Source: Eucommia ulmoides
Taxonomy: Eukaryota; Streptophyta; Magnoliopsida; Garryales; Eucommiaceae
DNA length: 64,000 bases
Assembly: GCA_016647705.1 (NCBI GenBank)
Contig: CM028335.1
Span: 42,634,526-42,698,525, forward strand
Direction of reading: 5' to 3'
The notes under the pieces were generated by a model, which was not told the origin of the DNA, searched no databases, and was given only the letters and a program-made list of their open reading frames with translations. The translations under genes and the position numbers were made by a program. Within the stretch, counting starts at the first letter, position 1; each line of letters starts with the position of its first letter. Shown piece by piece: positions 23,884 through 34,608 of the stretch.

Positions 23884-23973
<90 letters not shown>
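23884..23973. repeat. (ATT)n(AT)n compound microsatellite
   Basis: About 18 ATT units then about 16 AT units, near the right end of the solo LTR. Confidence 0.96.
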
Positions 23974-23975
<2 letters not shown>

Positions 23976-24059
23976 AACTCAATTTTTCTCGAAATTTCCT
24001 AAATGCTCTCAATTGAAATTTAAAATGACGTACGTGTTAAATCGAGGTCTTACATGTAG

Positions 24060-24487
24060 TATGATTTACATGCTATGGTATTATACTTACAAAAAAAATG
24101 AGGATTTCATTCTAAATTATTGAAGGAATCTAAGTCCAATCATTAGATAAGCGATTGACTTAAGAACTTCAAGCTGGTATCTCTTCGAATGTTCACTTAA
24201 AATCTCACATTCGATTATTCTCAGGCTATATGAAGTATAGGAAATTTTCATGTTCGATTTTTCATAAACCTCATCTAGGCTCATCCAAGGTGACATTGTA
24301 AAGAATTCTCTAATTCAATCTATAGAAGTATTAAGTCTCACCTCGCATGCTATCTCAGCGTCGAGTCTGGTTGTTGTCTGAGTAGCTAACCATTTAGCCT
24401 AGTGACATCTAACATCATAGTAAAATGTGTGTTAAACAAATATCCTAAATTATTCATCATACTTTAATGAATGGAAATAAAGTATAA
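24060..24487. other. Unclassified DNA left of the copia remnant
   Basis: No coding frame that I recognise; possibly the 3' tail of the copia remnant. Confidence 0.4.
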
Positions 24488-24828
24488 AATTATAAATGTG
24501 CATCGTGATACTTAGGATCCTTGGCATATGCGAGGGCAACCATACTATCATAATGTATGGTTACAAGATTTGTAGAATGTGGTAATATCTCAAGACTTTC
24601 GAAAAAATATTTTTAACCGAACAACCTCTTAAAAAGCTAAAGCACAAGCAACATATTTTCCTTCCATAGTGGATAGTGCTATGCAAAATTGCTTTCTACT
24701 AAACTGCGAAATAACACCGTTATTGAATATGAAAGCATATCCTGATGTCGACTTACGTTTATCCAAGTCACTATTCCAATCTACATCACTATATCATTGA
24801 AGATGTAAATTTCCACCATAATAGCAAA
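24488..24828 (-). pseudogene. Ty1/copia RNase H remnant (3' part)
   Basis: On the minus strand from about 24782: DWNSDLDKRKSTSGYAFIF, then RKQFCIALSTMEGKYVACAL, and lower down YDSMVALAYAKDPKYHD. These are the RNase H landmarks of copia elements. A stop and frame slips are present. The reading continues directly from 35489-35650 once the chromovirus is removed, with GCAAA on both sides. Confidence 0.87.
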
Positions 24829-25681
24829 TGATGTGAACCTCACCAAGAGTTAGTGAGACTCGAAACTAACTTAGGGTTTCTTCATGAGGATCGAACTAAA
24901 TTATATTTATAAACGAAAAGACAAGAACACGAAAAATACAGAATTTAAGATATATTACCTTGACCCAACTTTTATGAACAAAACGAGAACCAATGGTATA
25001 AGTAATGATTTTGACCCAATGGTTATAACGAATTATGAACCAAAGATATAGGGTTTGAACGCCACAAGAAATTTTTGATAAGTTTAGGAAAAATTCTCTG
25101 AAGAACTTAAGAGAAAACTCTCACAATTGTATTGATCAAAAGTAATGTGTTTTTTCCTATGGGATACAACTCTCTTAAATAGGTGGCCAAAAATAAAAGA
25201 AACCCTAGTGTGACTGTGAACAGTACCCGTGAATAGTGATGACCACAATAGAAAATAAAAGAAACCCTAGTGTCTAACACTACAAGACAAAATAAAAGAA
25301 TAAAGAAGTTTCCTAACTTACCTTACATTCTTAGCCTAAAAAGAAAAAGCCTAATTGGCAATCATGCCTTACAAATCATCAACTAAAATATCTAAATTAA
25401 ATTAAAAGACTAATAAATAAAATAAATATGCTGAATTTTCATGGTCCTCATGCCTTGGCCCATTTAAGTTTATGTCTAAGCCTATTCACTTGCCTTGATG
25501 AGATGGATTAGGTCTTAATCATCCGATAGGCCTAATTTGGGCTTAACTATTGTAGATATAGGCCAAGTCTCTTGAATTAGCCCATTAAATGTTGCCTTGA
25601 TTTTTCTTGGATCTTGCTCTAGTAATAGGCCCAATTGGAACATGTAGTAGATCCTTTAATGGTGATCGTTGATTCTTATCA
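24829..25681 (-). repeat. Chromovirus 3' LTR
   Basis: Pairs with 34629-35483 over its whole length. Shared landmarks include GACAAGAACACGAAAA, AAACCCTAGTGT and CTCATGCCTTGGCCC. Confidence 0.93.
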
Positions 25682-25695
25682 TTTGCCTCTCTTCA
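25682..25695 (-). other. Chromovirus polypurine tract
   Basis: Reads TTGAAGAGAGGCAAA on the minus strand immediately before the 3' LTR. Confidence 0.75.
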
Positions 25696-25956
25696 AAAGG
25701 ATTCATCCTCGAATCTTCGCCACAATGTTGTTAATAGCTCGGTAATCAACACACATTAGCCAAGTTCCATCCTCCTTAGGCACATGTAGCACTGGTACCA
25801 CGCAACAACTCATGCTTTCTCTTACTTGTCCTTTGGCCATCAATTTATCAACTTGCCTCTGAAGTTCCTTTGTCTTCTCTGAATTATGCCTATAGGCTGA
25901 TCGGTCAATAATCAATGTACCTCGCACAAAATCAATTTGATGCCCGATCCCTCTAT

Positions 25957-25965
25957 TAGTTAGAA
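25957..25965. repeat. Left 9-bp target-site duplication of the MITE
   Basis: TAGTTAGAA, identical to 26819-26827. Confidence 0.9.
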
Positions 25966-26818
25966 GGGAAAAGTACAATTTAGACCCTCTAACTATTGAC
26001 ACATTTCTAAGTGGTCCCTCTAAGTTTAAACGTTTCATTTTAAACCCTCTACGTATCATAACATTTCAATATGGTCCATCCGTTAGAGATTATGTTAAAA
26101 CTAACAGAATCTTAGGGGCAAAATGATTTTTTCATGTTTTTTTAATTTTTTAATCATTTTTAATTTATTTATTTATTTTTTTAATCTCTCTCTCTCTCTC
26201 TTTCTCCCCTTCCCCTCTCTCTCTCTCCCGCTACCTCCCTTTCCCTCATTTCCTCTCCCCGCCACCTCCCTCTCCCTCTCTCTCTCCCTCTCCCTCTTCC
26301 TCCCCTTCCCCTCTCTCCCTTCCACCCTACCGCCTACAATGGGTTTTTTTCACCCCCTGCAACAGGGGGTGTTGCAGGGGGTGGCACCCCCTGTTGCAGG
26401 GGGTGAAACTACCGTTGCAGGGGGTGCAACCACCCCCTGAAACAGAGGGTGAAAACACCCTCTGTTACGGGGGTGGTTCTACCCCCTGCAACAGGGGGTG
26501 AAAAATCACCCCTTGTTGCAGGGAGTGGGGTGGGAGGGAGATAGGGGAAAGGGAGGAAGAGGGAGAGAGAGAGGGAGAGGGAGGTGGCGTGGAGAGGGAA
26601 GGAGGGAGATGGAGGTGGCGGGAGAGAGAGAAAGAGAGGAAAGGAAGGAAGGGAGAGAGAGAGATTAAAAAAAAATCCGTTAATTTTAACTAATTTTCTA
26701 ACGGAATGACCATTTTGAAACGTTATAATACGTAGAGGGTTTGAAATGAAACGTTTAAACTTAGAGAAACCAATTAGAAATGTGTCAATAGTTAGAGGGT
26801 CTAAATTGTACCTTTCCC
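25966..26818. mobile_element. Mutator-like MITE, 853 bp, long terminal inverted repeats
   Basis: Terminal inverted repeats of about 145 bp start GGGAAAAGTACAATTTAGAC at the left and are mirrored at the right with about one difference in ten. The 9-bp duplication TAGTTAGAA is the size used by Mutator-like transposases. The centre holds CT-rich (26176-26320) and GA-rich (26540-26670) arms and a block of CACCCCCTGCAACAGGGGGTG-type inverted motifs (26350-26525). No transposase is encoded; the open frames here are low-complexity. Confidence 0.92.
26341..26530. repeat. Short palindromic repeats at the MITE centre
   Basis: About eight copies of CACCCCCTG or its complement CAGGGGGTG, with GCAACAGGGGGTG the commonest form. 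They alternate in orientation so the region can fold on itself. Confidence 0.85.
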
Positions 26819-27238
26819 TAGTTAGAAATCTACTATGCACATCATTAGGAAACATGTCCGTATATTGCTGCAACAAATAAATAATAACACTAGGCAAAGA
26901 TTTGTCAATTTCGTTAGTATTTAAACAAGCCTATTTGTACAAGAGTACAAATATATGTTGATTTGTATAAAAAACACTTTTGACATCACTTGCCTTAGCA
27001 TAAAAACTCACTTGCTTTTATGTTTTTCTCTAAATTTTTTCACTCTATCTCTACTTTTTTTTTTTTTTTTTGAACTCTCGGTCTCACAAGTTTTTTTCAA
27101 CTCATTCTCTCTTTTCAATTTCATTTGATCCTCATACACTTGTCTTGGAGTCAATGACACAAGAGTAATGGTTTTATTATCTTTGATAAATGAATGCCTA
27201 TTCTTGAACCCATCATGAGTGACCTTCCTGTCAAATTG

Positions 27239-27548
27239 TCATGGCCTGCCCAACAATATGTGACCCGCATGCATTGGAACAACATCAGAAAGTACTTCAT
27301 CCTTGTACTTCTCAATCGAAAAGAAAAGTATCACTTTCTTATTTACCCAAACCTTCCCACAATCATTCAACCACTGTAACTTATACGGTCTAGGGTGTTT
27401 CAAGGTAGGTAAGTTCAGTTTTTCTACTAAGGTAGTACTAGCCACATTAGTACAACTTCCCCCATCAATGATCATACTACATACCTTGTTGTTGACATGG
27501 TATCTAGTATGGAATATGTTCTCCCTTTGTTGTTCCATTTCATCATCC
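27239..27548 (-). pseudogene. Chromovirus aspartic protease
   Basis: Cleaves the retroelement polyprotein. The active site is MIIDGGSCTNVASTTLVEKL and the domain continues to VPMHAGHILLGRP. The 99-residue frame is open, with a stop just upstream at 27553 separating it from gag. Confidence 0.9.
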
Positions 27549-28318
27549 GCAACTTAGGCACTTAGAGCATGCCTTGCCATAAGTGACTCTCCCTCCACTG
27601 GGTACTCCACATCATCAACACAAGCATCCTCAAGTGGTGGCTTCTGGTCATCATCACTCTCACTTTCAGTTTCCACCTCTCCATCAACACGTGCTATCAT
27701 AGTCCTCTTATTTGGGCATTGTGAAGCTATGTAACCTACTCCTAAATAGAAAAAGCATTTAATATCATGGTTACGAGTTTGGGTTTCAGTTTTACCTTTG
27801 TTGACATTGGGCGCATCATCTCTCCTTTTTGGTGGTTCGATTTTGGACTTTAAAACAACCCATTCATCTTTTCTCTCATTCGGCCTCCATGAAGTAGAGG
27901 AGCTCGAATTTTGAAATAACCGAGTTCCTTTCCATTTAAGAGGTCGTTCCACCTTTATGGCCATGTGAACCATGTCCTCTAACTCCACGTAATGTTGCAA
28001 CTCCACCACGTTGGCAATGTCCCAATTCAGTCCATTCAAGAACCTTGCCATGGTAGTTTTTCTATCTTCCTTGACAATAGCTCGGATCATAGCGATCTCC
28101 ATTTCCTTGTAGTAATAATCCATGCTCCGATAGCCTTGCATAAAACTTTGTAATTTCCGATACCAGTCCTGATAGTAGTGACTAGGGACAAATCGCCTCC
28201 TTATAATGGGCTTCATTTTTGCCCACGTCTCAATAGGCCTCTCATGGTTTCTTTTCCAATTGATCACAAGTTGATCCCACCATACTATAACATAGTGAAG
28301 AAATTCGATTACAACAAG
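27549..28318 (-). pseudogene. Chromovirus gag, C-terminal part
   Basis: Capsid and nucleocapsid. From 28318: VWWDQL, then NHERPIETWAKMKPIIRRRF, VPSHYYQDWYRKLQSFMQGY and MARFLNGLNWDIANVVELQH. The zinc knuckle is CFYLGVGYIASQCPNKR: the second Cys and the His are replaced, so it cannot bind zinc normally. The N-terminal part is at 32508-32983, on the other side of the nested LTR element. Confidence 0.9.
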
Positions 28319-28323
28319 TTTTA
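28319..28323. repeat. Left target-site duplication TTTTA
   Basis: Identical to 32503-32507 at the other end of the non-autonomous element. It falls in gag between KVK and the next codons. Confidence 0.85.
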
Positions 28324-29191
28324 TGTAACGACCCGGTTTTCCAAAGCTGCCACTTGACTTCTCCTATAGGGAATACCAATATTTCATTTCATAAAATTTG
28401 ATAAATTTTACTACGCTATGGCGACCAATTATATTTATCAAATAAATCGATTCAATTTTTACAACAGTAAATACTAAAAATAATTATTACAAATTAAATA
28501 GAAATTTAACTAAAATTCTCAACGCCGTTTCGTTCTCACTAGCCTTATAATCAAAACTATGGGGTTGTGAGCCAACGCTCAGTAGAATATCAATCACTCT
28601 AATACATATATTTAATTAATATGACAAATAAAATACATTGACATGATTTCCACAAAATTTTCACATAATCATAATTATTTTATGAAAATTAAAAGTTAAA
28701 ATTCAACAATGATAATAACGTGAATCACACAATAGGAAAATTAGATACATATATTAAAAGAGTTAGAAATTCTACCTGAAATCTGAAATCAAAATCCGAA
28801 TGGGGATAATTTTTCTCCCTTAATATACTTCAAGAATGTTTAAACATATGACTCCTCTTTTATGTTTGCACTTTGCAGAGATTTTTATGGATAAACCTCC
28901 TAGCAATAAGGCATAAAAACTCCCATATTATTATGTACACATATTATAATATTAGTATTATTATATCATTACAAGTTAAGATGTACACATGGCTACGAGT
29001 CAAATCCCCATTTTTTTCCCAATTTTATGGCTACATGTTAATTCCTTAACCTTTACGAATTATAAATTATGTTCACTACCCCATAATTATCAAATATTTA
29101 TTACAAATTTTTACAATATACAAAATAACCCAAAAATATTAAATTTATATAAAATAATATTTTCAAAAATATAAATTTTCAGGATATTACA
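28324..29191 (-). repeat. Family N copy 1, 3' LTR
   Basis: 868 bp; pairs with 31588-32502. It lacks a block of about 47 bp that the other LTR has near 32350-32396. Confidence 0.92.
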
Positions 29192-29206
29192 ATCTACCCC
29201 CCTTAA
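29192..29206 (-). other. Family N copy 1 polypurine tract
   Basis: Minus strand: TTAAGGGGGGTAGAT, directly before the 3' LTR. Copy 2 has TTAAGGGGGATAGAT in the same position at about 58444-58458. Confidence 0.85.
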
Positions 29207-29984
29207 ATAAATTTCGCCATCGAAATTTTGTTTTTAGGAATAACTCAAAATCACAGGGTCTTTATTAATTATATTCTAGAGTCTTACATTTCTAAATTCT
29301 TCCTCTACGTACTCTGATTATAATAAAATAATAACAATGAATTCTAATTTAACTTTTTTATAAGTTCGCAAAAATATCACCCCAGGCTTTTAATCAAAGT
29401 AAACAACCAAATTTTTTATTTATTTTTTATTTTTTAATAAATGGAAAAAAATATCGTTTAATCCTCTAGTTTGCATTATATAAATTCCTACCAGAACATT
29501 ATACCTAATGATACCAAATCGTTCTGTCACATGAACATGTATCAAAACGAGTTCAATACTCATATGTAGGTATAAAAATATTGTAACTAGATATCAAAGT
29601 TATTTAGACAACCTCGCATCATAATCAGGATAATATTGAATTACACATATTCGGATTATATAACTAACACCATAAATATTCCAATACTCATAACAGTCGT
29701 ACCACATTCCGACCTTACCTAACATTACTAGTGGACCAATACCTATCTAAATATTTTACCAGTGCACTGTCTTCATAATATGAAAACCATTTATGGATTA
29801 AGTGATTTTATCAAAACCCATTTTTCCAGTAGAATATAACTACTCGTTAATATCAAACTTTAAACAAAAGATCACCATGATAAAACAACTGAATTTAAAT
29901 CGACGGGTGAATGCATGTTTATATAATAAAATACCATACTTCTTTACCAGTCATAGGATCGCTTTATCTCACAATCAGGAGTTA

Positions 29985-30204
29985 TCATATCCACCCTGCA
30001 GAACTTGCCTGACAGGTAACATGTATAATATATTTACCATGCAGGACTTGCCTGACAGGTAACAACATATATCCACCATGTAGGAATTGCCTAACAGGTA
30101 ATAATATATATAATATATCCACCCTGCAGGACTTGCCTGACATGTTACAACATATATAATATATATAATATATCCACCTTGGAGGATTTGTCAGACAGGT
30201 GACA

Positions 30205-30262
<58 letters not shown>

Positions 30263-30345
30263 CCCTATAGGACTTGCCTGATAGGTAATAATATATACAC
30301 AATATATCTACCCTACAGGATTTGTCTGACAGGTAATATCTACAT
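29985..30345. repeat. Minisatellite of paired palindromes (family N copy 1)
   Basis: About seven units, 40-70 bp apart. Each has CCTGCAGGACTTG followed by CCTGACAGGTAAC; that is, CCTGCAGG and CCTGACAGG separated by a few bases, joined by TATA-rich spacers. A (TA)n run at 30212-30259 interrupts it. A frame of 166 residues on the minus strand is only the array translated. Confidence 0.88.
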
Positions 30346-31560
30346 CTCGCAAGACATGTCATTCTGACGAGAAGAAAACTATAGTATAACAAGATGATAA
30401 AAATATGATTTTTCACCTTTAAAATTTTACTTGATCCATTAATCATCGTAAAGCTATCGATTTTCGCAACATTTTTTTTCCACAACTTAATACGAAAATA
30501 ATATTTGATAATTTATATAGAAGATAGTAAATACCTTTTAACCAATCTTTTCAATTTAACAACATATCCTATGGTCCATTACTAACACGGTACTTACCAA
30601 GTCTACAGAATCTAATAGATGCCAAAATTAATATATCTTTATTGGCATCCTATTGCTACTAGATATTTCTATAATTTGTAACCATTGAGATTGCTATTGG
30701 ATAGTTTGGGTTATCTGTAAATATTAAATATACAATCAATAACATATTGCAATGGTAATTGTTATCAACCATTATTGTGATTTATAAAAACTATACATAC
30801 ACCATCAATATTGTTGCATCTGGTCAGGGTACTTTACGAGATTAACTGTATTATTTGTGTTTGATTCGAAATATATCTCACCCAAAATTAATATATCTTC
30901 ATAACTAAAATACTTGCTATTGATATAATCCAACAAACTCGTGATTACTGCTTAATTTTTTTTAATGGATTCACTGATGATAGAACCACCAAGGGAAATG
31001 CCTCGTAGATAACCCACAAGGACAAATGACTCAAGGAGAAACAATTAAAGAAAAATTATCAACAAAAAATTTATGCTATTAATATTAATGACAGGTACAA
31101 CAAACAAATTCTCATTCAGTGAAAAGAAGTTGCCTTTCTAAATTACCATATTAAGGATTTCAACATAATTAGAAAGTATGATAACACATAACAGACAGAG
31201 ATTAAAAGTCTACAGCAGTAAGTCACACCGTTATCATTTTTATTTTCATTTTGTTCTTTTTTCCCATGTCTCCTTCCTCTCCAGAATTGAGAGGTATTAG
31301 CTATCAAATGGATAATCATAAAGCTAAGTTCTTTTTGGATAAAACATAAAAGATATATCCAGTGTGAGATATAACAGACTTATTTTTTGAAATATAAATT
31401 TAAATTCAACAACAACTTATATAAATTGTCGGCTCTGATTTTAGCTGTAAATTCTCTTTCCATATCATTTTTTTTTAATTAACAAGTTATATGAAAATTA
31501 TTATTTCTAAGTATTACTTTATTTATTATGAGTAATGAGTACCATAACCCAAACCTAGGG
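30346..31560 (-). other. Family N copy 1 internal region, non-coding
   Basis: AT-rich with no coding frame of any known retroelement family. Homology to copy 2 is visible around CGAGAAGAAAACTATAGTAT. Confidence 0.7.
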
Positions 31561-31567
31561 CGGTCAC

Positions 31568-31587
31568 AAACCCACTCTGATACCAAC
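31568..31587 (-). other. Family N copy 1 primer-binding site (initiator Met)
   Basis: Minus strand: TTGGTATCAGAGTGGGTT, next to the 5' LTR. TGGTATCAGAG matches the 3' end of plant initiator tRNA-Met. Confidence 0.88.
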
Positions 31588-32502
31588 TGTAACGATCCAA
31601 TTTTTCAGGGCCGCCACTTGACTTTTCCTATAGAGAATACCAATATTTTATTCCATAAAATCTGATAAATTTTACTACGCTCCGGCGACCAATTATATTT
31701 ATCGAATACATTAATTCAAATTTTACAACAGTAAATACTAAACACAATTATTACAAATTAAATAGAAATTCAACTAAAATTCCCGGCGCCGTTTCGTTAT
31801 CACTAGCCCAGCAATCAAAACTATAGGGTTGTGAGCAAACACTCAATAGAATTTCAACCTCTCTAATACATGTATTTAATTAATACAACAAATAAAATAC
31901 ATTGGCATGATTTTCACTAAATTTTCACATAATCATAATTATTTCATGAAAATCAATAGTTAAAATTCAACAATGATAATAACCTAAATCACACAATAGG
32001 AAAATTAGATATATATTAAAAGAGTTTGTAATTCTACCTGAAATCTGAAACCAAAATCCGAACGGGGATAATTTTTCTCGCTTAATATACTTCAAGAATG
32101 TTCAAACATATGACTCATCTTTTATGTTTGCACTTTGCAGAGGTTTTTATTGATAAACCTCCCAACAATAAGGCATTAAAACTCCCATATTATTATGTCC
32201 ACATATTATAATATTAGTATTATTATATCATTACAAGTTAAGATGTTCACATGGCCACGTGTCAAATCTTTTTTTTTTCCCCAATTTTATAGCCACACGT
32301 TAATTCCTTAACCTTTAAGAATTATAAATGATGTTCACCACCCCATAATTATAAACTAATTCATATTAAGCCCGGTAACTATACTTTCTTCCCTAAAATT
32401 ATCAAATATTATTATAATTTTTTACAATATACAAAACAACCCAAAAATATTAAACTTATATAAAATAATATTTTCAAAAATACAAATTTTTGGGGTATTA
32501 CA
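31588..32502 (-). repeat. Family N copy 1, 5' LTR
   Basis: 915 bp. On the minus strand it starts TGTAATACCCC and ends ATCGTTACA. It differs from the 3' LTR by scattered changes and one indel of about 47 bp. Confidence 0.92.
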
Positions 32503-32507
32503 TTTTA

Positions 32508-32983
32508 CCTTTTTATGGTCGGAGTAGTTGTGGCACTGAAATATCAACTTCACCTTCTTCTCCCACTCCAAGTATGCTTCAGGTTCATTCTTCCCTTAGA
32601 ACGATAGAATTTTCAAATTGATGTTTCCCAAGTTATTATCGATCCACTCCCCATACCTATCTATTCTATTCCCATATCCATGCCCAAACCTGCGTAAGCT
32701 CGCATTAGAGGCACAATTTTTTTTTATCTAGGTCATCCCCATCATCATCTTCATATTCATACCGAGTCAAATTCCTCTTTAGTCATTGTACATTAGGAGC
32801 TTTAGGTGGTTGCCCCCTTTGTGCACTAGACTCAACTTCATCTAGTCACTCATGCACTTCATCAAATCGTGAGTTCAATCGTTCAAACTTTCGCTCCCAG
32901 ATTTTGTAGAAAACTTTAACGTCCATGATGTCCACCTTTTCTGGTGCTTCATTAGACGAGCCTTTGTTTGTTTCTTGAGACAT
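32508..32983 (-). pseudogene. Chromovirus gag, N-terminal part
   Basis: Starts at the ATG at 32983 (MSQETNKGSSNEAPEKVDI). It continues MDVKVF, WERKFERLNSRFDEVHEWLD and RGQPPKAP. Stops appear in the arginine/acidic linker. The end, EPEAYLEWEKKV and CHNYSDHKKVK, meets the nested element at 32503 and joins 28318 when it is removed. Confidence 0.85.
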
Positions 32984-33426
32984 GATTAGTAACTTACAAA
33001 ACAAAGTTAGCAAACCTTACAAACACTCGCTCACGTGTTTCCCTCAAGATTGATGGTACTCACACTCGTGTTTCACTCAAATTCAGATTTTACCCTCTTA
33101 TGAGCTCATACTCTCTTGCCTTTTTTCACTCTTTAGTTCAGTCTTTTGGTTCTTTATCGAACTTAACCAACCTCAATCAAAAATTTTCTTGTAGCAATCC
33201 AAACTCAACAAATCGATTCGCTAAGAAAGAGTTTTAGAACAAAAGCAAAGTGAACAAGAAGAACACAAAAGATAAGATTATGGAATTGAACAAGAAGAAT
33301 TTAAATCTTAATATGGCTATTGGATTTTATCTATTTTTTTTTAAACACAACAACTTTAAATCGAGATTTGAAGATGCACAGTAATTTAAACGAAATCGGA
33401 CCAGATATGATTTGAACAAAAGAAAC
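32984..33426 (-). other. Chromovirus leader between 5' LTR and gag, part 1
   Basis: Non-coding; interrupted by the solo LTR at 33427-34504. Confidence 0.6.
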
Positions 33427-34504
33427 TGTTAATGTCAAATTTTGGTTGACTTCAAGGGTATGGTCCAACCAGCCTTGGATAAATTGGACAGGTCTGGAAT
33501 GGAGATCTTCAATCCATGGAGCTTCTAATCAGTGGAAGGGTCCCTGGCCGAGAAGGGAGAGACCCGTATTGAGAGGAGCCCAAAGCCTTCTGGGCCAACA
33601 AGAAGAGGTTCAAAATGCCTTGCGGTCCTTGGAAAAGTGAATCAGAGCTTGGAATGGAGTTGTTCCAAGATGGGGAGCAATTGGAAACTTACACAAAGGA
33701 CTTGCCGGGATGATCCCGGCGTGTCTCCTCCGACGTGAGAATCAGTGTACGGGGAAAAAGTTTATAGAGAAATTGCCGAGAAGAGGAGGGAAAAATCGTC
33801 TACCTTTGGGCAATTGTATGACCTCCTATTTATAGGCAAGGAGTATATTAGACTAGGGCTTAAGCATGGATTAATGTCTCTTTAAAATCACATCAAAGTT
33901 TTAACTTGGCATGTAGCTAGTGGGAGGATGCCAAGGGACTCTTATCTTGACCATATTGGGGGATACTTGGTGATATTTTTAGTTAGGGAAGTGAGCCATG
34001 GAGATATTTGTAGATATTTTGGGATATTTAGGGGCATATGGAGATATTTAGGAGATATTTGTGGATGAAAAATTGAACCAGCTCATAAAGCGAGGGAGAT
34101 ACTATCCTACTGTAGCCAAGATGAGGAGTTTGATTCCTACCCTTCCTGGATAACCGGAGACGGGAATGGGGGGTTATATAGAGATTTCTACCATTCCCTT
34201 CTCAGATAACGGGAGACGAGAAGGGGGCGTTGCTCAAGGAGGCATGAGGAGTTTATTTACGGGATGAATGTTGCTGCAACGAAGGATGCCGAGATAGGAA
34301 AAGGTTCCCCATCCCGGTGATGGCCTGCCGGCTCTTCTTGGAAAGTGTTGAAGCCTTTGGGACGGCCGAAATGAATAGAGATATTCTTCTGTTCGGCGCA
34401 ATTTCCATACTTAGTCTTTGGATGATCTTAATTTTTATGGGGAATTATTGACGCGTGGCGGTCTACAATTGGTTGCATTGGAGTGACCATTTTTACACTC
34501 ATCA
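33427..34504 (-). mobile_element. Solo LTR of a Tat-like element
   Basis: Starts TGTTAATGTCAAA and ends ACTCATCA. Flanking bases GAAAC (33422-33426) and GAAAT (34505-34509) differ at one position and fit an aged 5-bp duplication. The start and internal landmarks (TATGGTCCAACCAG, GATCCCGGCGTGTC, TCCGACGTGAGA) match the Tat2 LTR at 48578-49321, so it is a related family. On the minus strand a TATAAATAGG box lies near 33824-33833. Confidence 0.83.
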
Positions 34505-34608
34505 GAAATAAACAGTAGATTTGATGATATAATTAAGTCAAGAAAAAAAAAAATTTGGAATGAATATCAATGAATGGAAAAGAAAATGATAGATAAAACT
34601 AGATTTAG

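Larger units (their letters stand above)
21362..24054. mobile_element. Solo LTR, 2.7 kb
   Basis: Starts TGTCACACCCC and ends GTCTTACA. It is flanked by a perfect 5-bp duplication TGTAG (21357-21361 and 24055-24059). No internal coding region or second LTR is present, so it is a solo LTR left by LTR-LTR recombination. The great length and these ends suit a Ty3/gypsy chromovirus of the Del/Tekay type, but that is inference. Direction is not certain; a donor-like GAGGTGAGTGT on the minus strand near 22620 hints at minus. It contains TA, ATT and pyrimidine tracts. Confidence 0.87.
25696..27230 (-). pseudogene. Chromovirus RT N-terminus, split by a MITE and fused to the pol C-terminus
   Basis: Upstream part (about 26897-26819): LLQQYTDMFPNDV. 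After the MITE (25956-25720): RGIGHQIDFVRG, LQRQVDKLMAKGQVRESMS, then VPVLHVPKEDGTWLMCVDYR and AINNIVAKI. Directly after this the sequence reads DSRMNPFEERQ in another frame, which looks like the end of the chromovirus polyprotein. The rest of RT (catalytic YxDD included), RNase H and integrase are therefore missing. 26900-27230 is linker between protease and RT, with a T run at 27057. Confidence 0.85.
28324..32502 (-). mobile_element. Non-autonomous LTR element (family N, copy 1)
   Basis: The LTRs are 28324-29191 and 31588-32502. On the minus strand they start TGTAATA and end CGTTACA. The PPT is beside the left LTR and an initiator-Met PBS beside the right LTR. TSD TTTTA is perfect. The 2.4-kb internal region has no gag or pol; it holds a minisatellite of paired palindromes. 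A second, more decayed member in the opposite orientation is at 54831-59596. Confidence 0.92.

Noticed and set aside
26123-26897. Leu/Ser/Pro-rich frames on both strands
   Set aside because: They arise from the CT- and GA-rich arms of the MITE, apart from the short RT piece at 26819-26897.
29985-30485. 166-residue minus-strand frame with repeated LSGKSCRVDI-like units
   Set aside because: It is the translation of the non-coding minisatellite and TA run in family N copy 1.
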